Source of the DNA: CADCVT01 sp036389485
Lineage (GTDB): Bacteria > Actinomycetota > Thermoleophilia > Solirubrobacterales > Solirubrobacteraceae
Reading direction: 5' to 3'
DNA: 64,000 bases
Assembly (NCBI GenBank): GCA_036389485.1
Contig: DASVPR010000035.1
Span: 124,001 to 188,000 of the forward strand
Positions 36,097 through 44,818 of the stretch are shown here, one piece after another; within the stretch, counting starts at the first letter, position 1, and each line of letters begins with the position of its first letter. The notes below the pieces were generated by a model. That model worked only from the letters and a program-made list of their open reading frames with translations, had not been told where the DNA came from and ran no database searches. A program made the position numbers and the translations under genes.

Positions 36097-37547
36097 TGCA
36101 GAAGCAGGCCCCGACGCTCGGCCGGCTGCTGACGATGGTGCTCTTCGCGCTGTCGTGCTTCGGCCTGCTGCTCTTCCTCTGGCTCGCGTTCGGCGGCCCG
36201 GTCCCGCTCAAGCCGAAGGGCTACCGCTTCACGGTCGCGGTGCCCGAGGCCAACCAGCTCGCGATCGAGGCCGACGTCCGCAGCTCGGGCGTGCCGATCG
36301 GCAAGGTCAAGGCGCTCGAACAGGCCCCGCGCGGGAACAAGACGCTCGTCACCGTCGAGCTCGAGCGCAAGTACGCGCCGCTCTGCGACGACGCGCGCGT
36401 CATCCAGCGCCAGAAGACGATCCTCGGCGAGAAGTACCTCGAGATCACGCGCGGCGGCCCGGGCTGCACGCAGGTGAAGGAGGGCGCGCGGCTGCCCGAC
36501 GCCTCGGTCGAGGACACCGTCGAGCTCGACGAGGTGCTCGGCATCCTCGACAAGCCGACCCAGAAGTTCTTCCAAGCCTGGCAGAAGGACACCGGCGCGG
36601 CGGTGGTGGACCGCGGCGAGGACCTCAACGACGCCTTCGGCAACCTGCCGCGCTTCGTGGCGAGCGGGACCGACGTCCTGGAGGTCCTCAACGACCACGA
36701 GCGCGCGGTCCGCGGGCTGGTGCGCAACACGGGCGAGGTGTTCGGCGCGCTCACGCAGCGCGAGGACCAGCTGCGCAACCTGATGGTCAACACGGACGAC
36801 GCCTTCAGCGCGATCGCCTCGGAGAAGGAGGCGCTCGCCGACACGTTCGCGATCTTCCCGACGTTCCTCGACGAGTCGCGCCTGACGATGATCGACCTCG
36901 AGTCGTTCTCGCGCCAGACGCGCCCGCTGATCCGCGACCTGCGCCCCGCGCTGCGCGACCTCCGCCCGACGCTGCGCGACCTGCACGCGCTCGCGCCCGA
37001 CCTCACGAACTTCTACCGCGACCTCGATCCGCTCATCACGGTCTCGCGCCGCGGCCTGCCGGCGCTGCGCGACGTGCTCGAGGGCGCGAAGCCGCTGCTC
37101 GGCCAGCTCCAGCCGTTCCTGGAGGAGCTGAACCCGATCCTCGAGTGGCTCGAGTACCACCAGCACACGATCACCGACTTCTTCTCCAACGGCGGCGGCG
37201 CGGTCATCGACACCGTCGGCGGCCTGCAGACCGAGGAGGAGCGCGGCCACTACCTCGGCCAGTTCGGCGTCACCGGCGAGGAGACGTTCACCTCGGTGCG
37301 GCCGAACCGCCTGTCGACCCAGCGCGGCAACGCGTACCCGGACCCGACGATGATCCTCGGCGGCGAGGTCGGCCGCAGGTTCATGATCGCCAACTGGGAC
37401 TGCTCCAACACGGGCCAGCCCGGCAACGGCGAGTATCAGACGACGAAGAACGACTCGAGCGACATGCCGTCGTGCTGGGAGAAGGCGCTGCCGGGGCCGA
37501 CGCGGTTCCCGCACATCCAGGCGGCGGACTACGCGGAGGGGGGATGA
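36096..37547 (+). CDS. MCE-family protein, sixth of six
   Basis: 483 residues, GTG 36096 sharing a base with the previous TAG. Helix LTMVLFALSCFGLLLFLWLAF, MlaD domain FTVAVPEANQLAIEADVRSSGVPIG to TILGEKYLEITRG (about residues 42-130), helical region with repeated LRDLRP units (RDLRPALRDLRPTLRDL, about 275-292), and a C-terminal domain with NWDCSNTGQ and PSCWEKAL. It completes a set of six paralogues expected to make one heterohexamer. A small membrane protein follows 1 base later. Confidence 0.88.
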   Translation: MQKQAPTLGRLLTMVLFALSCFGLLLFLWLAFGGPVPLKPKGYRFTVAVPEANQLAIEADVRSSGVPIGKVKALEQAPRGNKTLVTVELERKYAPLCDDARVIQRQKTILGEKYLEITRGGPGCTQVKEGARLPDASVEDTVELDEVLGILDKPTQKFFQAWQKDTGAAVVDRGEDLNDAFGNLPRFVASGTDVLEVLNDHERAVRGLVRNTGEVFGALTQREDQLRNLMVNTDDAFSAIASEKEALADTFAIFPTFLDESRLTMIDLESFSRQTRPLIRDLRPALRDLRPTLRDLHALAPDLTNFYRDLDPLITVSRRGLPALRDVLEGAKPLLGQLQPFLEELNPILEWLEYHQHTITDFFSNGGGAVIDTVGGLQTEEERGHYLGQFGVTGEETFTSVRPNRLSTQRGNAYPDPTMILGGEVGRRFMIANWDCSNTGQPGNGEYQTTKNDSSDMPSCWEKALPGPTRFPHIQAADYAEGG

Positions 37548-37548
37548 G

Positions 37549-37932
37549 ATGGCGGGAGTGACGCTGCTGCGCGAGCGCAGCCACGGCGCCGAGATGGCGC
37601 TGGTCGTCGTCGTGCCGGTGGTCTACGGCGCGATCACGGGGGTGCTGCTGGGCGAATCCGAGGCCGCCTACACGATCCTGGCGCTGCTCGGCATCCTCGG
37701 CGGGTTCGTCGCGGGGCTCGAGCACGAGGGCGCGCTCGAGGGGTTCTACCGCGGGCTGCTCGGCGGCCTCTTGTTCGGGACGGCGATCCTCGTGGCGAAC
37801 GGGATCGCGGACAAGGCGCCCAAGGCCGAGCTGCCGGACCCGGAGGTCCTGCTCATCGTCGTCACGGGCGTCTTCGGCGCCGGGCTCGGCGCCCTGGGCG
37901 GCTGGTTCCGGCTGCGGCGCGACCGCCGCTAG
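37549..37932 (+). CDS. Small integral membrane protein at the end of the mce operon
   Basis: 127 residues, ATG 37549, one base after the last MCE stop. Three to four hydrophobic helices: ALVVVVPVVYGAITGVLL, AYTILALLGILGGFVAGL, GLLGGLLFGTAILVANGI and VLLIVVTGVFGAGLGALGG. Tight linkage suggests a role with the MCE complex, but I recognise no family; it is not a YrbE permease (too short). Confidence 0.7.
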   Translation: MAGVTLLRERSHGAEMALVVVVPVVYGAITGVLLGESEAAYTILALLGILGGFVAGLEHEGALEGFYRGLLGGLLFGTAILVANGIADKAPKAELPDPEVLLIVVTGVFGAGLGALGGWFRLRRDRR

Positions 37933-37935
37933 GCG

Positions 37936-38625
37936 CTACGCAACTGCGCTCGACGTGCCGCTCGCGGCGGCGGCCACGCCGCACGCTTCGAGCACCGCGT
38001 CCGCGAGGTGGCTGTCGCCCTCGTACTGCAGGCCGCCGCGGCTGCCGTTCGGGCTGAACGCCTCGACCCACGCGCGTTCGGTGCCCGTCACGCGGGCGTC
38101 GGCGTCGCCGGGGGCGTCGCGTTCCGAGATCGTCATGCCGCCGCGGGCGATCGTCATCGCGTACACGCGATCGTCACGGCCGGTGACGACGACCTCGACC
38201 GTCGCGGGCTTCGGGCGCGACGGCGCCGGCATGCCCGTGGCGGAGCGCAGGATCGCGCCCACGTCGATCGCCTCGCCGGGCCGCGGCGGGCCCCAGGCCC
38301 AGTCGTAGCCCCAGCGCGCGAGGGCGCCGACGACCGGCAGCACCTCGCGGGCGCGCTCGGTCAGCTCGTAGTCGACGCGCGGCGGGACCTCGCGGTACCG
38401 CTGGCGGGTCAGCAGCCCGTCGGCGACCATGCGGTTCAGTCGCGAGCGCAGCTGCTCGGTGGAGATCCCTGGCAGGACGCGCTGCAGCTCCACGAACCGC
38501 CGGGGTCCTCCGGCGAGGTCGCGGATGATCAGCAGGGTCCACTTGTCCCCGACGAGATCCAGCGCACGCGCGTCGGGAGACCACTGGTTGTAGGGATGCC
38601 TCTTCGGGGGTGGGACGGCAGGCAT
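37936..38625 (-). CDS. HxlR-family regulator with C-terminal SCP2-like domain
   Basis: 229 residues, ATG 38625. Residues 1-115 are an HxlR winged helix: WSPDARALDLVGDKWTLLIIRDL, PGISTEQLRSRLNRMVADGLL and YELTERAREVLPV. The C-terminal about 100 residues (VEVVVTGRDDRVYAMTIARGGM, then ADARVTGTERAW) read as an SCP2/sterol-carrier-like ligand domain. It may sense a lipid or hydrophobic effector, fitting its place beside the mce operon (3 bases from the convergent membrane gene). A palindrome just upstream may be its operator. Confidence 0.83.
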   Translation of the reverse strand: MPAVPPPKRHPYNQWSPDARALDLVGDKWTLLIIRDLAGGPRRFVELQRVLPGISTEQLRSRLNRMVADGLLTRQRYREVPPRVDYELTERAREVLPVVGALARWGYDWAWGPPRPGEAIDVGAILRSATGMPAPSRPKPATVEVVVTGRDDRVYAMTIARGGMTISERDAPGDADARVTGTERAWVEAFSPNGSRGGLQYEGDSHLADAVLEACGVAAAASGTSSAVA

Positions 38626-38639
38626 TTGGAGCGACCATA

Positions 38640-38654
38640 CACCGGTCGCCGGTG
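38640..38654. promoter_or_regulatory. Palindrome CACCGG-TCG-CCGGTG upstream of the HxlR gene
   Basis: A perfect 6-3-6 inverted repeat, 14 bases before the HxlR start and between two divergent genes. It is a plausible autoregulatory operator of the HxlR protein and could also affect the DsbA-like gene. Confidence 0.5.
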
Positions 38655-38727
38655 AAGCAGGGGAATTTGTTGGACGTCTGTTCTACGGCTTCCGCAAGTT
38701 AACGCGGCGACTGGCGTTCAAGGGAGC

Positions 38728-39360
38728 GTGGGAGACGTGATCTCGCTTGCCGACGCGCGCTTCGCGCGCGCCCAGGGGGGTGGCACGGCGTCGCGCAGCG
38801 GTCGCTCGCCGCGGGTCACGTTCTACTTCGACCTCTCGTCGCCGTTCACGTACCTCGCGGCCGAGCGGGTCGATCGGCTGTTCCCCGACCTCGTCTGGCG
38901 GCCGGTCCTGGAGGAGGTCCTCCAGGTGGCGGCGCCCGATCCCGCGCGCGCGGAGGAGCGTGCGCACATCCTCGGGCTGCCGCTGGTCTGGCCCGAGCTC
39001 GGGCCGGCGTCGGTGCGGCCCGCGATGCGCGTGGCGTCGCTCGCCGCCGAGCAGGGCCGCGCGGCGCCATTCGTGCTGGCCGCGACGCGGCTGGCGTTCT
39101 GCGGCGGGTTCGAGCTGGACCACCCCGAGGTCCTCGCCGAGGCGGCCGCCGCGGCCAACCTCGGGCTGGAGGACTGCCTGCACGCCGCCGGCGACGTCGG
39201 CCGCGACGGCGCGATGGAGGAGGCGGCGCGCCGCCTGCTCGCGCACGGCGCCGACAAGCTGCCGGCCGTCCGCGTAGGGCGGCTGCTCTTCGCGGGCGAG
39301 GATCGCATCGCCGAGGCGGCCGCCGCGGCGAGCATCCCCGCCGCGCTCCGCGCCGGCTAG
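38728..39360 (+). CDS. DsbA-family protein (HCCA isomerase/kappa-GST-like)
   Basis: 210 residues, GTG 38728. A thioredoxin-like DsbA fold with FYFDLSSPFTYLAAERV (about residues 31-47), where Ser replaces the CxxC of disulfide oxidases, as in 2-hydroxychromene-2-carboxylate isomerases and kappa glutathione transferases. An inserted helical domain (ATRLAFCGGFELDHPEVLAEAA) and the cis-Pro segment DKLPAVRVGRLLFAGEDRI follow. Substrate unknown. It is divergent from the HxlR gene, a common pair. Confidence 0.85.
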   Translation: MGDVISLADARFARAQGGGTASRSGRSPRVTFYFDLSSPFTYLAAERVDRLFPDLVWRPVLEEVLQVAAPDPARAEERAHILGLPLVWPELGPASVRPAMRVASLAAEQGRAAPFVLAATRLAFCGGFELDHPEVLAEAAAAANLGLEDCLHAAGDVGRDGAMEEAARRLLAHGADKLPAVRVGRLLFAGEDRIAEAAAAASIPAALRAG

Positions 39361-39383
39361 TTCCCCTGAGACAATCTGGCGCG

Positions 39384-40916
39384 ATGCAGCGCCTGCTGCG
39401 CATGGCCTGCCGGCGCCTCGGGCCGCGGTACCCGCGGGTCGCGATCGTCGCCGTCTTCATGTTCTCCTACCTCGTCGGCGTCGGCGGGGTGGCGCTGCTG
39501 CGGCTTTACCAGGAGATGTCCGACGGCGACCTGGCGCGGATCGTGCTCGCGGTCCTGGCGCTCGTGATCCTCGAGAACGTGATCGCGACGACCTACGCGT
39601 TCAGCCTGGTGCGGCCGGCCGATCCGTGGCTACAGGGCGACCGCTCGCCTCGCGCCGCGGCGACCGCGTGGCGCGCGCTCGCGAACCTGCCGCTCGACTT
39701 CGTCGGCCGCGCGCGCCTGGCCGGGCCCGCGATGAACGTGATCCCGATCTCGGCGTTCATCGCATGGCAGCTCGACCTCGGGCTCGCGTCGTTCTTGATC
39801 GTGTGCGCGGGCGCGGCGGTGTGCCTGCTGTACGGCGTGCTGCTGCGGTTCTTCGCGCTGGAGCTGGCGATGCGGCCGCTGCTGGATGCCGCGTCGTGCG
39901 ACGTGCCCGACGGCGCGGAGCTCGGCGGCACGCGGATCCCGCTGCGATGGAAGCTCTTCTTCGCGCTGCCGGCGATCAACGTCGTGACCGGCGTCGCGGT
40001 GGCGGGGCTCTCCGGCGATCCCGCGGGCCTGTCTGACCTCGGGCTCGACGTGGCCGTCGCGGTCGCCGTGTCGTTCTCGCTGTCGCTGGAGCTGACGCTG
40101 CTCTTGACGCGCTCGGTGGCCGACCAGATCGACGCGCTGCGCCACGGCACCGCGCGCGTGACGGAGGGGCATCTCGACACGCACGTCCCGGTGTTGACGA
40201 CCGACGAGACCGGCGACCTCGCGGCGTCGTTCAACACGATGGTCGCGGGGCTGGCCGAGCGCGAGCGGATGCGCGAGGCGTTCGGGGCGTTCGTCGACCC
40301 GCGGGTGGTCGAGCGGGTCTTGGAGGCGGGCACGACCGATCTCGAGGGCGAGGAGGTCGAGGTGTCCGTGCTGTTCCTCGACATCCGCGGGTTCACGGCG
40401 CTGGCCGAGCGTGCGGGCGCGCGTGACGTGATGCAGCGGCTGAACGTGTTCTACGGCCACGTCGTGCCGGTCCTGGAGCGGCACGGGGGTCACGCGAACA
40501 AGTTCGTCGGCGACGGGCTGCTCGGGGTGTTCGGCGCGCCGCAGCGGCTGGCCGACCACGCGGATCGGGCCGTGCTGGCGGCCTTGGACATCGTGCGCAC
40601 CGTCCGCGAGGTCTACGGCGATTCGCTGCGGATCGGCGCCGGGGTGAACAGCGGCCCCGTGCTCGCCGGCACGATCGGCGGGGGCGGCCACGTCGAGTTC
40701 ACGGTCATCGGCGACGCCGTGAACACGGCCGCGCGGGTGGAGGAGATCACGCGGCTGACCGGCGACGACGTGCTGATCACCGAGGCGACGCGGCGCCTCC
40801 TGACGTTCCCCTTCGGAGGGTTCGCCGAGCGCCCGACGATGGCGCTGAAGGGCAAGACCGAGCGCGTCCGGTTGTACGCGCCGGCCGACGCGGCAGCCGC
40901 CGCGCGCACCGCGTAG
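39384..40916 (+). CDS. Membrane class III adenylate/guanylate cyclase with HAMP domain
   Basis: 510 residues, ATG 39384. About six N-terminal membrane helices (to residue about 245), HAMP domain (DQIDALRHGTARVTEGHLDTHVPVL...ETGDLAASFNTMVAGL), then the cyclase domain (about 320-500). Both metal Asp are present (VLFLDIRGFTAL and FVGDGLLGVFG), the base-selecting Lys in HANKFVGD and the transition-state Asn/Arg in GDAVNTAARVE. It should make cAMP at the inner membrane face. The ThDP enzyme follows 11 bases later. Confidence 0.92.
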   Translation: MQRLLRMACRRLGPRYPRVAIVAVFMFSYLVGVGGVALLRLYQEMSDGDLARIVLAVLALVILENVIATTYAFSLVRPADPWLQGDRSPRAAATAWRALANLPLDFVGRARLAGPAMNVIPISAFIAWQLDLGLASFLIVCAGAAVCLLYGVLLRFFALELAMRPLLDAASCDVPDGAELGGTRIPLRWKLFFALPAINVVTGVAVAGLSGDPAGLSDLGLDVAVAVAVSFSLSLELTLLLTRSVADQIDALRHGTARVTEGHLDTHVPVLTTDETGDLAASFNTMVAGLAERERMREAFGAFVDPRVVERVLEAGTTDLEGEEVEVSVLFLDIRGFTALAERAGARDVMQRLNVFYGHVVPVLERHGGHANKFVGDGLLGVFGAPQRLADHADRAVLAALDIVRTVREVYGDSLRIGAGVNSGPVLAGTIGGGGHVEFTVIGDAVNTAARVEEITRLTGDDVLITEATRRLLTFPFGGFAERPTMALKGKTERVRLYAPADAAAAARTA

Positions 40917-40927
40917 CCTCCGGCCGC

Positions 40928-42565
40928 ATGTCGACGGAAACGGAAGCCGCCACGCTCCACGGCGGGCGCCTGATCGCTCGCCGGCTGCGGGCGCACGGCG
41001 TGACGAAGCTGTTCACGCTCTCGGGCGGCCACCTCTTCTCGATCTACGACGGGTGCCGGGAGGAGGGGATCGACATCGTGGACGTCCGCCACGAGCAGAG
41101 CGCCGCGTTCGCCGCCGAGGGGTGGGCGAAGGTGACGCGCGAGCCGGGCGTCTGCGCGCTGACCGCGGGCCCGGGCGTGACCAACGGGATGAGCGCGATC
41201 GCCTCGGCGTCGATGAACAACTCGCCGATGCTCGTGCTGGGCGGGCGCGCGCCCGCGATGCGGTGGGGGCAGGGGTCGCTGCAGGAGATCGACCACGTCC
41301 CGTTCGTGCGGCCGCTCGTGAAGCTCGCGACGACGGCCGATTCCACCGGCGAGATCCCCGGGCTCGTGTCTGACGCCCTCGCCAGCTCGTTGACGCCGCA
41401 CACCGGGCCGACGTTCATCGACTTCCCGCTCGACCACGTGTTCTCGCACGCTGAGGACTCCGCCGAGCCCGAGCCCCTTCCCGACCCTTCGAGCGGCCCC
41501 CCTTCGCCCGACACCGACTCCGCTCTCGCGATCCTTCGCGACGCGGAGCGCCCGGTGATCATGGCGGGGACGAACCTCTACTGGGGGCACGGCGAGGACG
41601 CGCTCGTTCGGCTCGCCGAGTCGTTGCGGATCCCGGTCTTCCTCAACGGGCTCGCGCGCGGCTGCATGCCCGCCGACCACGAGCTGTACTTCAGTCGCGC
41701 CCGCTCCGCCGGGCTTCGCGGCGCGGACGTCGCGCTCGTGATCGGTGTCCCGATGGACTTCCGCCTCGGGTTCGGGGCGTCCTTCGGCGAGGACACCGAG
41801 ATCATCGTCGTCCAGCCCGCCGAGCCTGCCCGCGATCACCCGCGTCCGGTCGCCGCCGAGCTGTACGGAGCGCTGCCGGCGACGCTCGACGCGCTTGCCT
41901 CCTCGGGCCCATCCGCCTCCCACGAGGAGTGGATCGCGCACCTTCGCTCCGTCGAGACGGAGAAGCGCGACGCCGAGCGCGCCGAGATGCAGGACGACCG
42001 CGCGCCGCTGCACCCGATGAGGCTCTACGCCGAGCTCGCGCAGGTGTTGGATCGCGACGCGATCGTGATCGGCGACGGCGGCGACTTCGTCTCGTACGCC
42101 GGGCGCGTGGTCGACACCCACCAGCCCGGATGTTGGCTCGATCCCGGCCCGTTCGGATGCCTGGGGTCCGGCCCCGGCTACGCGCTCGCCGCGAAGATCG
42201 CGTTCCCCGAGCGCCAGGTCGTGCTGTTGCTGGGAGACGGCGCCTTCGGGTTCTCCGGCATGGAGTTCGACACGCTGTCGCGGCATGGCGTGAACGTCGT
42301 CGGCGTGATGGGCAACAACGGGATCTGGGCGCTCGAGAAGCACCCGATGGAGTTCCTCTACGGGTACAGCGTCGCGGCGGATCTGGTGCCGGAGCGTCGC
42401 TACGACCAGATGGTCAAGGCGCTCGGCGGCCACGGCGAGCTCGTCCGGTCGCCGGCCGAGTTCAAGCCCGCGCTCGAGCGCGCGTTCTCGGCCGGCAAGC
42501 CCGCGCTCGTGAACGTCTTGACGGACCCGACCGTCGTCTACCCGCGCAAGTCCAACCTGGCCTGA
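40928..42565 (+). CDS. Thiamine diphosphate-dependent enzyme, acetolactate synthase-like
   Basis: 545 residues, ATG 40928. ThDP-activating Glu in RHEQSAAFAAEGWA (about residues 54-67), TAGPGVTNG, and the metal/diphosphate motif GDGAFGFSGMEFDTLSRHGVNVVGVMGNN (read in two parts; about 436-465) are intact. The middle domain has no clear FAD signature. Relatives include acetolactate synthases, oxalyl-CoA decarboxylases and unassigned large ThDP enzymes. No ilvN or ilvC lies nearby, so biosynthesis of branched amino acids is not implied. A terminator follows. Confidence 0.85.
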   Translation: MSTETEAATLHGGRLIARRLRAHGVTKLFTLSGGHLFSIYDGCREEGIDIVDVRHEQSAAFAAEGWAKVTREPGVCALTAGPGVTNGMSAIASASMNNSPMLVLGGRAPAMRWGQGSLQEIDHVPFVRPLVKLATTADSTGEIPGLVSDALASSLTPHTGPTFIDFPLDHVFSHAEDSAEPEPLPDPSSGPPSPDTDSALAILRDAERPVIMAGTNLYWGHGEDALVRLAESLRIPVFLNGLARGCMPADHELYFSRARSAGLRGADVALVIGVPMDFRLGFGASFGEDTEIIVVQPAEPARDHPRPVAAELYGALPATLDALASSGPSASHEEWIAHLRSVETEKRDAERAEMQDDRAPLHPMRLYAELAQVLDRDAIVIGDGGDFVSYAGRVVDTHQPGCWLDPGPFGCLGSGPGYALAAKIAFPERQVVLLLGDGAFGFSGMEFDTLSRHGVNVVGVMGNNGIWALEKHPMEFLYGYSVAADLVPERRYDQMVKALGGHGELVRSPAEFKPALERAFSAGKPALVNVLTDPTVVYPRKSNLA

Positions 42566-42591
42566 GCGTCAGTCGGTCCCTCAAATGGAAA

Positions 42592-42615
42592 CCGCCCGCA
42601 CGAGGCGGGCGGCTT
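42592..42615 (+). terminator. Rho-independent-type hairpin after the ThDP enzyme
   Basis: CCGCCCGC (42592-42599) pairs with GCGGGCGG (42605-42612) across a 5-base loop and is flanked by GAAA and CTTC. The T tract is short. The remaining stretch to 42830 holds no gene I can support and lies between two converging transcripts. Confidence 0.65.
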
Positions 42616-42830
42616 CCGAAGTGGCCCCGTCAGGACGGGCAGGGGTACGTGCCATGAAAGGGCCGTTTGGGTGGCCGGACGGCGGGAGGCGCCGACTATG
42701 CGGCTTCGCCCGACCTATGCGACCGGTTCCGAGCAAGCTCTTCCCCGGCCGCCACGCAGTATCGACCTCGGTTCACCGCGCGCCCATCGAACATTCGTTG
42801 AGCGCGAGTTGCGAAAGTCGGTAGCTGCGG

Positions 42831-43748
42831 CTACAGGCGAAGCGCCGCCCCGCGGAGGATGTCGTGCTCGGACACCTCAACGGTCTCCAGGTCGAACGCC
42901 CGCAGGACCTGGATCAGGATGGCGACGCCCGCGACGATCGTCGGCGCGCGGTCGGGGTGAAGGCCGACGACGTGGCGGCGCTCCTCGTTGTGCATCTGGG
43001 CGAGGCGAGCCAGCAGCTCGTCGAGGCGCGCGACCGGCATCGTGTGGCCGTGCGTTCGGGTCGGGTCGTAGGGGTCGAGCGCGAGGTCGATCGAGGCGCA
43101 GGACGTCGCGGTGCCCGCCACGGCGATCGCGGCGTTCGCCCTTTGTCTCACGTCCGGCGGCACCTGCTCCTCGACGATGGCCTTCACCTCCTCGGCGAGC
43201 TCTGTGAGCTCGTCGGGGGCGGGCGGGTCCGACTCCAAGTGCCGCTCGGTCTGCCTCACGACGCCGACCTGCATCGACACGAAGAACGACACGTCCTGTC
43301 CCCGCCCGACCACCACCTCGGTCGAGCCGCCGCCGATGTCGATGACGACGACCTCGCCGGGGTCGTCGGACGGGTCCCTCTCGCTCGTGGCCCCCAGGAA
43401 GGTGAGCGCCGCTTCCTCCGAGCCCGGGATCGTCCGGCCCTCCAACCCGAAGTTGGCGCGCACCGCCTCCGTGAACGCGGCGCCGTTGCTTGCGTCCCGG
43501 ACCGCGCTCGTCAGCACCGCGACGGTCCGCTCCACGCCCGCCGCGTCGATCGCGGCGCGGTAGTCGGTGAGGACCGAGAAGACGCGGTCCATCGCCTCTT
43601 TGGCGAGACCGCCGGTCGCGTCCACGCCCTGGCCGAGACGCGTGACCCGCGACTCCCGCCGGATCTCGGTTGCGACCCGCCCATCCTCGATGTCCGCGAT
43701 CAGCAGACGCGTGGAGTTCGTCCCTATGTCGACGACGGCGACCCGCAC
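42831..43748 (-). CDS. ppx: Exopolyphosphatase / guanosine pentaphosphatase family
   Basis: 305 residues, GTG 43748. Ppx/GppA enzymes remove phosphate from polyphosphate or pppGpp. The ASKHA ATPase-like motifs are clear: VAVVDIGTNSTRLLIAD (phosphate loop, about 3-19), AVLTSAVRDASNG, EEAALTFLG and VVVIDIGGGSTEVVVG (about 137-152). Short form (about 300 residues), so no C-terminal HD domain. It lies 13 bases after the hydroxyacid dehydrogenase and is probably co-transcribed. Confidence 0.92.
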   Translation of the reverse strand: MRVAVVDIGTNSTRLLIADIEDGRVATEIRRESRVTRLGQGVDATGGLAKEAMDRVFSVLTDYRAAIDAAGVERTVAVLTSAVRDASNGAAFTEAVRANFGLEGRTIPGSEEAALTFLGATSERDPSDDPGEVVVIDIGGGSTEVVVGRGQDVSFFVSMQVGVVRQTERHLESDPPAPDELTELAEEVKAIVEEQVPPDVRQRANAAIAVAGTATSCASIDLALDPYDPTRTHGHTMPVARLDELLARLAQMHNEERRHVVGLHPDRAPTIVAGVAILIQVLRAFDLETVEVSEHDILRGAALRL

Positions 43749-43761
43749 GAGGCGGCGGACC

Positions 43762-44649
43762 CTACTTCGCCGGGTTCGGCAACGGCCGGCCCTCGAGGCC
43801 CGCGAGCAGGTTGTCGACGGCCGCCTCGGCCATCCGTGCCCGCGCGGTGTGTGTCGCGCTACCGATGTGGGGGACGACGAGAGCATTCGGGAGGTCGTAG
43901 AGCGGGTGGCCCGCCGGCAGAGGTTCGGGATCGGTGACGTCCAGCGCCGCCGAGCCTCTCCCTTCCCGCAACCAGTCGACGAGCGCATCGGTATCGACGA
44001 GAGCCCCGCGCGCGGTGTTGACCAGGATCGCGCCGGGCTTCATCGCGCTCAGCTGCTGCGCCCCGACCATCCCTCTCGTTTCCGGCGTCAACGGCACATG
44101 AAGCGAGACCACGTCTGCCCTCGCCGCCACCTCCCATCCGTCGTCGCGCCCAACCCGCAGCACCTCCATCCCGAACGCGCGCGCCCGCTCCGCCACCGCC
44201 TTGCCGATCCGCCCGAAGCCGACGACCGCGATCGTCGCGCCGCGCAGCTCGAGGCCCAGCCACCCCGCGGGCTCCCAGGTCGTCCACCGGCCGTCTCTCG
44301 CGTCTCTCGCGGCTTCCTGAAGCCTCCGCGCCGCGCTGAGCATCAGTGCGATCGTCAGGTCTGCCGTTGCGTCTGTCAGCACGCCCGGCGTCACCCCGAC
44401 CGCGATCCCCCGCCGACGCGCCTCCGCGACGTCGATGTTGTCCGCCCCGACCGCGTAGTTCGAGATCACCCGCAGCTTCGGAGCGGCGTCCAGCACCTCC
44501 GCGTCCACTCGCTCTGTGAGGAGACACAGCAGCCCCTCGGCGTCGCCGAGCGCGTCCCGCCACTCGCCTACCTCGACGACGTCGTGCACCGCACGCAGCC
44601 GATCGAGAGCCGCGAAGGGAAGGGAGCGGGTGACCACAACGCGCGCCAT
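43762..44649 (-). CDS. D-isomer-specific 2-hydroxyacid dehydrogenase
   Basis: 295 residues, ATG 44649. NAD(P)-binding GFGRIGKAVAERARAFGMEV (about 145-164), catalytic Arg in LVNTARGALVD, Glu in DVTDPEPLP and His in VVPHIGSAT (about 256-263). The catalytic triad Arg/Glu/His is complete. Likely a glyoxylate/hydroxypyruvate or phosphoglycerate-type reductase. It is slightly short at the N-terminus. It diverges from the two small genes at 44666. Confidence 0.9.
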   Translation of the reverse strand: MARVVVTRSLPFAALDRLRAVHDVVEVGEWRDALGDAEGLLCLLTERVDAEVLDAAPKLRVISNYAVGADNIDVAEARRRGIAVGVTPGVLTDATADLTIALMLSAARRLQEAARDARDGRWTTWEPAGWLGLELRGATIAVVGFGRIGKAVAERARAFGMEVLRVGRDDGWEVAARADVVSLHVPLTPETRGMVGAQQLSAMKPGAILVNTARGALVDTDALVDWLREGRGSAALDVTDPEPLPAGHPLYDLPNALVVPHIGSATHTARARMAEAAVDNLLAGLEGRPLPNPAK

Positions 44650-44665
44650 GGGTAGAGCCTGCCGT

Positions 44666-44803
44666 ATGGAGACCCAGGAGAACCCGAACCAGAACGAGAC
44701 GGAGGGCGACGAGAGCGTCGAGGAGTTCGCCGAGGAGGTCGAGAACGACCCGTCGACCGCGCAGACCGGCGAGGACGAGCTCGAGGACGTCCGAGGCGGC
44801 TAG
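44666..44803 (+). CDS. 45-residue very acidic protein ending in Gly-Gly
   Basis: ATG 44666; about 15 Glu/Asp of 45 residues, few hydrophobics, ends DELEDVRGG. It is predicted disordered with a short central helix (ESVEEFAEEVEND). The C-terminal diglycine and acidity recall Pup-like modifiers, although Pup is about 60 residues and ends GGQ or GGE. The next gene begins 15 bases downstream. Function unknown; the reading frame is supported by strong acidic bias and a purine-rich region after its stop. Confidence 0.55.
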   Translation: METQENPNQNETEGDESVEEFAEEVENDPSTAQTGEDELEDVRGG

Positions 44804-44818
44804 GGAGAGACAGCACGC

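Noticed and set aside
42616..42830. A riboswitch or small RNA in the gap before ppx
   Set aside because: The gap is downstream of both flanking genes and I could find no conserved riboswitch core or convincing long hairpin besides the terminator.
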